From NCBI GenBank assembly GCA_030590275.1, contig JAUUYV010000168.1:1-5208 (forward strand): a stretch of 5,208 nt of DNA. Direction: 5' to 3'. The position numbers and the translations under genes are program-made. Each line of letters starts with the position of its first letter. Within the stretch, counting starts at the first letter, position 1. Under the pieces are notes generated by a model. That model did not search any database, was not told the origin of the DNA, and worked only from the letters and a program-made list of their open reading frames with translations. This DNA is from Porticoccaceae bacterium (GTDB lineage Bacteria; Pseudomonadota; Gammaproteobacteria; Pseudomonadales; Porticoccaceae). Below are positions 1 through 5,208 of this stretch, piece after piece.

Positions 1-2
1 CC

Positions 3-47
3 ACAATTCACTGGCCCACATTTCACTGGCCCAAAATTCACTAGCCC
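3..47. repeat. Three tandem 15-bp repeats, possible IS21-type element end
   Basis: Three adjacent 15-bp units are visible: ACAATTCACTGGCCC (3-17), ACATTTCACTGGCCC (18-32) and AAAATTCACTAGCCC (33-47), followed by ACA at 48-50. The shared core is TTCACTGGCCC, with an A/T-rich variable part. On the minus strand this reads as GGGCCAGTGAA units. Insertion sequences of the IS21 family are known to carry several repeated transposase-binding sites near each end and to finish in CA-3'. The array would end at CA (49-50) in that reading, with the body of the element lying left of the window. No transposase is visible, so the family assignment is inference. The stop codon of the neighbouring hydratase gene lies inside the third unit. 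Confidence 0.6.
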
Positions 48-895
48 ACATCGGCAAAACCATTATCGATAACCACCACATCGCGCTCAATGACGCGACA
101 GCGAAAGGCCACCCCTTCATCCAGCTTCCAGATTTCCGTACGAATAGTCTCACCTGGAAAAACCGGAGATGAAAAGCGTGCCTTGATACTGCGGAAACGA
201 TCCACATCGTAATCACAGCATTCCTTAAGCAAAGCGTGCCCGGCGACGCCAAATGTACATAAGCCATGCAATATAGGGCGATCAAAACCGCCCTCACGAG
301 CAACGGCCGGATCGGCATGGAGTGGATTGAAATCTCCGGAAAGTCGATAGATCAACGCGGCCTGCGCCAGGGTTGGCAGATCACAGCTGATATCTGGAGC
401 TGTTTCTGGAATCACCTGGGGTGTGGGCGGCCGCTCGGTGGAACCGCCAAAACCACCGTGACCACGAGCCATAGTATTTTGCACCAGGGTACACAGGGGC
501 TCACCATCCTCAGTCGTTACTGTGCGAGAAGAATAAATGAATGCACCCTTGCCTTCACCCTTGTCGATAATCTCATCGACCCTTGGCGTCGCCTTTACGG
601 TTCCCGAAGGTGGCAGGGGTTTGTGAATCACAATCTCCTGATCCGCATGCAGGACTTTGGTCCAGTCCACACCGGTATCCGGTTCTTTGATCCAAAAACC
701 AGGATAGGCCAATACCGCAGCCATAGTCGGTAACGCGGCCAGGTTTTCTTCGTAAACGAAAGGGAGTGCTTTTTCATCCAAAGGGTCGTGGCCAACACCT
801 ACGCCCAGCGCATACAGCATAGTGTCGCGTTCGCTGTAGGTATGGACGATCTCATCGAACTTCCGATTTTTTAATTTTTCGTAATCAATAGCCAT
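41..895 (-). CDS. MaoC-family (R)-specific enoyl-CoA hydratase (hydratase 2, MFE-2-like)
   Basis: This 284-residue protein is a double-hot-dog enoyl-CoA hydratase 2, predicted to hydrate trans-2-enoyl-CoA to (3R)-3-hydroxyacyl-CoA in the cytoplasm. The N-terminal half has the family's ERDTMLYALGVG stretch (residues 22-33). The C-terminal hot-dog domain carries the hydratase 2 signature YRLSGDFNPLHAD (183-195), with Asp188 and His193 in the catalytic positions, then RPILHGLCTFG (206-216). The length suits a stand-alone version of the hydratase part of peroxisomal multifunctional enzyme type 2. I chose ATG at 895 (MAIDYEKL...), because GGA at 903-901 precedes it by 5 nt; the in-frame TTG at 907 has no ribosome-binding site. 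It is the last gene of the minus-strand unit, 46 bp after the reductase. The TAG stop (43-41) falls inside a tandem repeat, so the last two residues (V, G) may be supplied by repeat DNA. The physiological substrate cannot be told from sequence; 2-enoyl-CoA of a branched or steroid side chain is possible. Confidence 0.9.
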   Translation of the reverse strand: MAIDYEKLKNRKFDEIVHTYSERDTMLYALGVGVGHDPLDEKALPFVYEENLAALPTMAAVLAYPGFWIKEPDTGVDWTKVLHADQEIVIHKPLPPSGTVKATPRVDEIIDKGEGKGAFIYSSRTVTTEDGEPLCTLVQNTMARGHGGFGGSTERPPTPQVIPETAPDISCDLPTLAQAALIYRLSGDFNPLHADPAVAREGGFDRPILHGLCTFGVAGHALLKECCDYDVDRFRSIKARFSSPVFPGETIRTEIWKLDEGVAFRCRVIERDVVVIDNGFADVG

Positions 896-941
896 TTTTT
901 TCCACAAGTTTTAGTGAGTAAAAGAACTAAACTTGCCCGTC

Positions 942-1835
942 TTATACCGGGTCCCAGGTAAACACATCCTGAGAACGATCCAGTTGATAGAAATGGGATT
1001 CGAGTGCAGGCATCGCACGGTCAAAAATACTGTCGATTGTCCAGCCATCACCCGAGTGCACCGAACGTAGGGGACGGGACTGACTCATCAGGAAGATTTC
1101 ATTCATCCGCACGGCAAAAATCTGACCAGAGATGTTAGCCGCTCTATCGCTTAACAAGGCTGCTGCCACAATGCCGACTTTTTCCGGCGTCATTTTCTTG
1201 AGTTTTTCTACCCGCTCTACCTGATCCGGGGTATCGGTAGGAATGGTGGCGATCAAGCGACTCCAGGCAAAGGGAGCGATACAGTTAGAGCGCACGTTGT
1301 AACGCTGCATATCCATAGCAATGGACTTGGAAAGTGCGGCAATACCCGCCTTGGCCGCTGCATAATTCGCCTGACCAAAATTACCGATTAAACCCGAGGT
1401 TGAGGTCATATGAACACAGACTCCACTTTCCTGATTACGGAAGTGGGTGGCGGCCGCACGACTGATATTAAAACTGCCTTTCAGATGAACACCGATGACC
1501 TGATCGAAATCATCCTGGGTCATTTTGTGGAAAATCACATCGCGCAGGTTACCGGCATTATTGACCACACCGTCGATGCTACCGAAATTGTCCACCGCCT
1601 GGGTGATCATCGTATTGGCGCTTTCCCAGTCGGCGACACTACCGGTATTGGGCAGCGCCTCCCCACCTAAGGCTTTAATCTCAGCAACTACTTCTTCTGC
1701 AACGTCCTGGTCAAGGTCATTAACAATGACCTTGCCGCCAGCCTTCGCCACTTCCAGAGCAATGGTGCGCCCAATGCCGCGACCGGCTCCGGTGACCACG
1801 ATGCCTTTGCCTTCCAGATGTTTCGTATTGCTCAT
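942..1835 (-). CDS. SDR-family (3R)-3-hydroxyacyl-CoA dehydrogenase (MFE-2/17-beta-HSD4-like)
   Basis: This 297-residue classical short-chain dehydrogenase is predicted to oxidise (3R)-3-hydroxyacyl-CoA to 3-oxoacyl-CoA with NAD+. A Rossmann fold is shown by TGAGRGIG (15-22), Asp40 at the end of the second beta strand (favouring NAD over NADP), and NNAG (92-95). The active site is Ser145, Tyr158 and Lys162. VHLKGSF (116-122) and GNFGQANYAAAK (151-162) closely recall the dehydrogenase part of eukaryotic multifunctional enzyme type 2, rather than ordinary FabG. After the fold, from about residue 250, a tail of about 45 residues ends in TWDPV, as in longer SDRs of acyl-CoA and steroid side-chain breakdown. 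The ATG at 1835 is supported by GGGAG at 1847-1843, 7 nt upstream. It lies between the acyl-CoA dehydrogenase (58-bp gap) and the hydratase (46-bp gap), whose product would be its substrate. A 3-oxoacyl-reductase or hydroxysteroid dehydrogenase role is the alternative. Confidence 0.87.
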   Translation of the reverse strand: MSNTKHLEGKGIVVTGAGRGIGRTIALEVAKAGGKVIVNDLDQDVAEEVVAEIKALGGEALPNTGSVADWESANTMITQAVDNFGSIDGVVNNAGNLRDVIFHKMTQDDFDQVIGVHLKGSFNISRAAATHFRNQESGVCVHMTSTSGLIGNFGQANYAAAKAGIAALSKSIAMDMQRYNVRSNCIAPFAWSRLIATIPTDTPDQVERVEKLKKMTPEKVGIVAAALLSDRAANISGQIFAVRMNEIFLMSQSRPLRSVHSGDGWTIDSIFDRAMPALESHFYQLDRSQDVFTWDPV

Positions 1836-1893
1836 AGTACTACTCCCGTTTTAACTACATTTATATTCATCAATTGAAAACTTGTATTCTTGT

Positions 1894-3594
1894 TCAGGCC
1901 CTTGCTATCAACTCCCGCGCTATCACCTTAAGTGCCAGGGTTTCCTCAGCACCTTCAAAAATCGATAAGACTCGAGCGTCCACAAAATAGCGGCTCACTG
2001 GCATCTCCTCGGCATAACCCATACCACCGTGTATTTGCAGTGCCTCTCGAGTCACCCACTCTGCGGAGCGGCAGGAAAACAGTTTGACCAGGCTGGCCTC
2101 CATTTTGCCCTCGCCCGCATCCACTTTCTTCGCGACCGCATAATTAAAATGTCGCGATGCCAGCAGGGTAGTAATCATGCGACTTAATTTCACTAAAGTC
2201 AGCTGGTAGTCGGCAACCGGCTGAGCAAAGACCTTGCGCGCGCTCCCATAACTAATAGCCTGTTCACAGGCAGCCTGCATCACCCCGGCGGCACGGGCCG
2301 AGGTTTGAATCCTCCCACCAGTCAGACCAGCCATGGCGTAATAAAAGCCTTTACCGAGACCACCTTCCTCACCAAGAAGATGGTCGTCGGTCACAAAGTA
2401 GTCCTCAAAAGACAGATCAAAAGAATGCATCCCCCGATAACCGAGAGTAGAGATTGCGTGACCACTTAGTTTACCGCCACCCTCCTGAGTCACTTTAATC
2501 TCATGCCCTTCCGTGCGCGGTTTTTCTACCAGAAAAAAACTTAGACCCCGGTGACCATCGCTGTCGTTGCCGGTTCGCGCTAAAGCCAGTAGCAAATTGG
2601 CAGTACCTGCGAAAGTACACCAGGTTTTAGCGCCATTAAGTAACCAGCCACCATCCGTTTTTGTGGCTTTAAGTTTAGCGGAGGCCAGATCGGAACCGTA
2701 ATCGGGTTCGGTCAGCGCAATTGCACATAGGGTTTCACCGCTAGCGACCCTGGGCAACCAATATTGACGCTGGCCTTCGGTGCCGCCTTTTATCAGCGCA
2801 CGAGCAAGAATTTCCGGTCGGGTAATCAGGCTGCCCGCCGCACCCAGTGAACCGCGAGACAACTCTTCGGTCACCAGAATCATATAAAGGCTGTCATCGC
2901 CGCTGTCTGGCTGCAAGCCCTCGTAGCGCTCGGGAATCGAAATCCCAAAACAACCCATCTCCCGTAAGGGCTGCAGAATGGACTCGGGTATATCCAGGTC
3001 CTGACGGTGAATCTCCTCTGCCAGAGGCATCACCACATCGGTGGTAAAACGGCGGAAGGTATCGCGAATAATTTCTTTTTCACTATCGAGGTTAGAAGGT
3101 AAAAAATCTCCCCCACGAGCAATCAACTCGCGGCCCAGAGCTGCCATCTTTTGTGCCGACAGGTAATGCCCACCCAAACCCGAGTTGTCGAATTCTGCAA
3201 AACTCCTGTGAATGTCGGCTCTCGTCAAACCATAGTTATCCGGCCTGGCCAGCAGCCGGCCCGCCACTGCCTGCAAAGCCTCGCAGCAGAATTGACCGGC
3301 AACCCAGGCTGCCAGTTCATCCTGACTAACAATTTTCCGGGTGTAGTCCAACAACGCTTCCGTCGCAGACAGGTCCGCTACACAAAAGGAAATGTCGTAA
3401 CAAATTAGTTGATGTTCATCCAGTAAGGGTGCCGACAGTCCCTGCTCATCACTGCATACACCCTTAAGGTGACTCAGCGCACGATCAACCAGAACCCGGG
3501 CATTCGCCGTAGCCTGACTCAGCCCACCAAGATCACCCTGGTAGTTACCGGTAAAGTACTTGCTGCTAACAGCCTGATTTTTAGCTACATCCAT
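1894..3594 (-). CDS. Acyl-CoA dehydrogenase with long N-terminal extension, methylsuccinyl-CoA dehydrogenase-like
   Basis: This 566-residue FAD enzyme should oxidise an acyl-CoA to its 2,3-enoyl-CoA and pass electrons to electron-transferring flavoprotein. The canonical dehydrogenase fold begins near residue 170. It shows CAIALTEPDYGSD (290-302), KTWCTFAG (323-330), LGYRGM (384-389), RIQTSARA (428-435), QIHGGMGY (520-527) and SIFEGAEE (544-551), where Glu547 is the expected catalytic base. Common acyl-CoA dehydrogenases are about 380-400 residues. The extra N-terminal ~165 residues look helical (LLDEHQLICYDIS at 57-69) and match no catalytic motif. That extension, plus KTWCTFA and the GYRGM and RIQT stretches, recalls (2S)-methylsuccinyl-CoA dehydrogenase (Mcd) of the ethylmalonyl-CoA pathway. 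No other gene of that pathway is visible, so the substrate is left open. Translation most likely starts at ATG 3594, with GGAGG 5 nt upstream; an in-frame ATG at 3672 would add 26 residues but has no ribosome-binding site. It is the first gene of the minus-strand unit. Confidence 0.9.
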   Translation of the reverse strand: MDVAKNQAVSSKYFTGNYQGDLGGLSQATANARVLVDRALSHLKGVCSDEQGLSAPLLDEHQLICYDISFCVADLSATEALLDYTRKIVSQDELAAWVAGQFCCEALQAVAGRLLARPDNYGLTRADIHRSFAEFDNSGLGGHYLSAQKMAALGRELIARGGDFLPSNLDSEKEIIRDTFRRFTTDVVMPLAEEIHRQDLDIPESILQPLREMGCFGISIPERYEGLQPDSGDDSLYMILVTEELSRGSLGAAGSLITRPEILARALIKGGTEGQRQYWLPRVASGETLCAIALTEPDYGSDLASAKLKATKTDGGWLLNGAKTWCTFAGTANLLLALARTGNDSDGHRGLSFFLVEKPRTEGHEIKVTQEGGGKLSGHAISTLGYRGMHSFDLSFEDYFVTDDHLLGEEGGLGKGFYYAMAGLTGGRIQTSARAAGVMQAACEQAISYGSARKVFAQPVADYQLTLVKLSRMITTLLASRHFNYAVAKKVDAGEGKMEASLVKLFSCRSAEWVTREALQIHGGMGYAEEMPVSRYFVDARVLSIFEGAEETLALKVIARELIARA

Positions 3595-3598
3595 TGTT

Positions 3599-3604
3599 TC
3601 CTCC
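3599..3604 (-). promoter_or_regulatory. Ribosome-binding site deciding the acyl-CoA dehydrogenase start
   Basis: The minus strand reads GGAGGA followed closely by the ATG at 3594; counting from GGAGG the spacer is AAACA. This strong Shine-Dalgarno match selects the 566-residue start over the in-frame upstream ATG at 3672, whose upstream sequence has no purine-rich match. The codons between 3672 and 3595 are then leader, not protein. Confidence 0.8.
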
Positions 3605-3885
3605 AACTCATCCTCACAAAGTAGTCCTCTCGACAGGCTTACAGTCTTGATAACGCGAATTCTACTTCTCATCGGTACTGAATGCGATTCGGGTTCGTGA
3701 AATCACCTGTCCCCCGGCGTGTTACCGGAGTAAGGTTTGCGCAGTACGTTCAGGTAACTATCCACCGGCCGCTTCAGCCTTAACTGCCCTTGCCAACAAC
3801 TGTTTTCCGCCTTATTTTAAACACTCTTCCAGGGCAACAATCGCGGGTGAAACGCACTGAATAATGTTACGTAGTATAACTGGTG

Positions 3886-3911
3886 TTGAGCATGTTCCTA
3901 TGCGCTATAAT
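3886..3911 (+). promoter_or_regulatory. Candidate sigma-70 promoter for gltS
   Basis: TATAAT at 3906-3911 matches the -10 consensus perfectly. The nearest -35-like hexamer is TTGAGC at 3886-3891 (four of six matches), but the spacer is only 14 bp, shorter than the usual 16-18. There is no extended -10 TG motif. Transcription would begin near 3918 and give a leader of about 85 nt before the ATG at 4004. The poor -35 suggests weak or activator-dependent expression if this is the real promoter; that last point is inference. Confidence 0.4.
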
Positions 3912-3934
3912 CTTTTTGCAATCCATCAACATCA

Positions 3935-3962
3935 GTAACTTTATTGTTCTTGTTATAGTTAC
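3935..3962 (+). repeat. Inverted repeat GTAACT-N16-AGTTAC in the gltS leader
   Basis: GTAACT (3935-3940) and its reverse complement AGTTAC (3957-3962) flank a 16-base A/T-rich spacer, between the candidate promoter and the start codon of gltS. The arms are exact but only 6 bp long. It could be an operator half-site pair or a weak RNA hairpin; it is not followed by a T run, so it is not an intrinsic terminator. The same GTAAC core recurs elsewhere in the intergenic region. Confidence 0.35.
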
Positions 3963-4003
3963 CCAGTCTTTTCCTTCAACGCTGACAGAAAAACGTAACA
4001 ATC

Positions 4004-5208
4004 ATGGAAATAGTAATTCAAGGTAGTGATGTCCTCGTCATCAGCATCGTAGTCTGGTTTCTTGGTGCGTCCATCAATCGGAAAATAGCTTTTCTAGATC
4101 GTTACAGTATCCCGGTCGCCGTTACTGGCGGTTTAATCTGTAGCACTTTAGTGGCTTTGGTCTATGTTTTTGCAGACTGGAAAATCAGTTTCGATATGGC
4201 AATGCGTGACACCTTGCTGCTGATTTTCTTTAGCACCATAGGTCTCACGGCGAAACTACGATTATTGAAAGAAGGTGGCAAAGCGCTGGCCTTGTTGCTA
4301 TTAATCGCTACGCTTTTTCTGATCATACAAAATGTAACGGGTGTGCTACTGATAAAAAGCATGGGAGCTCACCCAGCATATGGTCTATTTGGGGGTAGCG
4401 TTTCCTTTGCAGGCGGTTACGGTACCGCCATCGCCTGGGGTAATGTCGCTGAAGAAGCTGGCCTGACAATGGCAAAAGAAATTGGTATTGCCTTTGCCAC
4501 ATTTGGATTGATTGCCGGGGGCATCATCGGTGGCCCTGTCGGCGAATTTCTGATTAAGCGACATAAGCTGAAACCCCTGCCGGATTCAAATACCGCAGCT
4601 CCTCTGGAAAAAATCAACGGGGATGGTACGACGGCGGTATTAGCTGCGCCCATTAGCAGTGTGTTGGGAACCATAATGCTATTGGCTGTTTGTGTGCAAG
4701 CAGGTGATTTGGTTAACCAGATGCTGTTCTCCAGGGGGGTTACCTTGCCAGGGTTTCTGACCTCAATGGTGGTGGGTATCATTATTACCAATGGCGCAGA
4801 TCTGTTAAAAATGGAACTGAGCGATACCGCTTTGGAGCGAGGAGGGGAATTAAGCCTGCAGCTTTTTCTTTGTATGAGCCTGATGAGTATTCAACTGTGG
4901 ACTCTGGCGCAAGCCATTGGCCCAATACTCATCGTGCTCGGTGCGCAAATTATTGTGATGACTGGGTTTGCGACCTGGATTGTTTTCCGGTTCATGGGCA
5001 GAGATTATGATGCGGCGGTGATTGCCTCAGGGTTTACTGGCCTCGGTCTGGGTGCGACACCCGTCGGCATCGCTAACATGAACGCCCTGACGTCTAAATA
5101 TGGGCCATCACCAAAAGCTTTCCTTATTATCCCTTTAGTTGGAGCTTTCTTTATCGACCTGGTCAATGCACTCGTCATCAAATTTTTTGCGGGCTTGCCG
5201 ATGATAGC
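4004..5208 (+). CDS. gltS: Sodium/glutamate symporter GltS (ESS family), 3' end cut by the window
   Basis: This is an inner-membrane Na+-coupled glutamate importer. The reading frame is open from ATG 4004 to the window edge (401 complete codons). It follows E. coli GltS, itself about 400 residues, along its length as I recall that sequence, so only a few C-terminal codons should be missing. Key stretches are RYSIPVAVTGG (33-43), FFSTIGL (75-81), SFAGGYGTAIAW (134-145, first re-entrant loop), a second GIIGGPVGE, GLGATPVGIANM (348-359, second re-entrant loop) and VGAFFIDLVNALVIK near the end. Strongly hydrophobic segments alternate with short polar loops; one longer polar loop lies mid-protein (about 183-210), as expected for the family's two inverted halves. 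The start has a weak ribosome-binding site, but an in-frame stop at 3983-3985 leaves no earlier ATG, and the N-terminal length matches the family. It is transcribed away from the acyl-CoA genes. The exact substrate could be another anionic amino acid or dicarboxylate. Confidence 0.93.
   Translation, partial: MEIVIQGSDVLVISIVVWFLGASINRKIAFLDRYSIPVAVTGGLICSTLVALVYVFADWKISFDMAMRDTLLLIFFSTIGLTAKLRLLKEGGKALALLLLIATLFLIIQNVTGVLLIKSMGAHPAYGLFGGSVSFAGGYGTAIAWGNVAEEAGLTMAKEIGIAFATFGLIAGGIIGGPVGEFLIKRHKLKPLPDSNTAAPLEKINGDGTTAVLAAPISSVLGTIMLLAVCVQAGDLVNQMLFSRGVTLPGFLTSMVVGIIITNGADLLKMELSDTALERGGELSLQLFLCMSLMSIQLWTLAQAIGPILIVLGAQIIVMTGFATWIVFRFMGRDYDAAVIASGFTGLGLGATPVGIANMNALTSKYGPSPKAFLIIPLVGAFFIDLVNALVIKFFAGLPMI

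Larger units (their letters stand above)
3595..4003. other. Divergent intergenic region between the acyl-CoA dehydrogenase unit and gltS
   Basis: This 409-bp stretch holds no convincing gene. The only open frame touching it is an unlikely 26-codon upstream extension of the dehydrogenase (3595-3672). It should hold the promoters for both directions. Toward gltS there is a perfect TATAAT at 3906-3911. Toward the dehydrogenase, weak -10 candidates on the minus strand are TAAAAT (3819-3814) and TATACT (3878-3873), neither with a good -35, so I do not call a promoter there. The pentamer GTAAC or its complement GTTAC occurs six times (3721, 3754, 3866, 3935, 3958, 3995), alternating in orientation. 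No terminator-like GC-rich stem with a T run is seen. Confidence 0.75.

Noticed and set aside
266..733. Plus-strand open frame of 155 codons over the hydratase gene
   Set aside because: It lies antisense to a gene with clear catalytic motifs, and its translation resembles no known protein.
896..907. TTG start for the hydratase at 907
   Set aside because: The ATG at 895 has a GGA at good spacing and gives a family-like N-terminus; the TTG has no ribosome-binding site.
1836..1893. Possible internal promoter (TATAAA on the minus strand) before the reductase
   Set aside because: The -10-like hexamer in this A/T-rich gap has no recognisable -35 at the right distance; chance is the simpler explanation.
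3595..3672. A 26-codon in-frame N-terminal extension of the acyl-CoA dehydrogenase starting at ATG 3672
   Set aside because: No ribosome-binding site precedes it, the added residues look unlike the family, and a strong GGAGG lies right before the ATG at 3594.
4417..4791. Minus-strand open frame of 124 codons over the transporter (and a smaller one at 4162-4362)
   Set aside because: The plus-strand frame is a full-length GltS match; these are its antisense shadows.
1894..5208. A functional link between glutamate uptake and the Mcd-like enzyme through a methylaspartate/mesaconate route
   Set aside because: The genes are divergent, and no glutamate mutase, methylaspartate ammonia-lyase or CoA transferase is present, so the link would rest only on adjacency.

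Overview
The window carries four genes and reads as ordinary chromosomal DNA of a Gram-negative bacterium. A gammaproteobacterium is my best guess, because the plus-strand transporter resembles E. coli GltS almost end to end and every gene has a bacterial start and spacing. No 16S or other marker is present, so the assignment is inference.

Three genes on the minus strand form a compact unit, transcribed from about 3600 down to 41. In order they are: a long acyl-CoA dehydrogenase resembling (2S)-methylsuccinyl-CoA dehydrogenase (1894-3594); a short-chain dehydrogenase/reductase resembling the (3R)-hydroxyacyl-CoA dehydrogenase part of peroxisomal multifunctional enzyme type 2 (942-1835); and a MaoC-type enoyl-CoA hydratase 2 resembling the hydratase part of that same eukaryotic enzyme (41-895). 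Gaps are about 58 and 46 bp with no terminator visible, so an operon is likely. Together they supply three successive steps: acyl-CoA to 2-enoyl-CoA, then to (3R)-3-hydroxyacyl-CoA, then to 3-oxoacyl-CoA. No thiolase, CoA ligase or regulator lies inside the window. The substrate is unknown; a branched, dicarboxylic or sterol/terpenoid side-chain acyl-CoA is plausible.

A 409-bp intergenic stretch (3595-4003) separates this unit from a divergent plus-strand gene, a sodium/glutamate symporter of the GltS (ESS) family (4004 to the window end). That gene lacks only its last few codons. The stretch has a perfect TATAAT toward gltS and six copies of the pentamer GTAAC/GTTAC in strictly alternating orientation.

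At the extreme left, the hydratase stop codon sits inside three tandem 15-bp units (3-47). They look like the multiple terminal repeats of an IS21-type insertion sequence, so a mobile-element end may abut or slightly truncate the hydratase gene. I found no RNA gene, CRISPR array or clearly novel system. The points most worth a second look are the split MFE-2-like module with its unusual dehydrogenase, and the left-edge repeat array.
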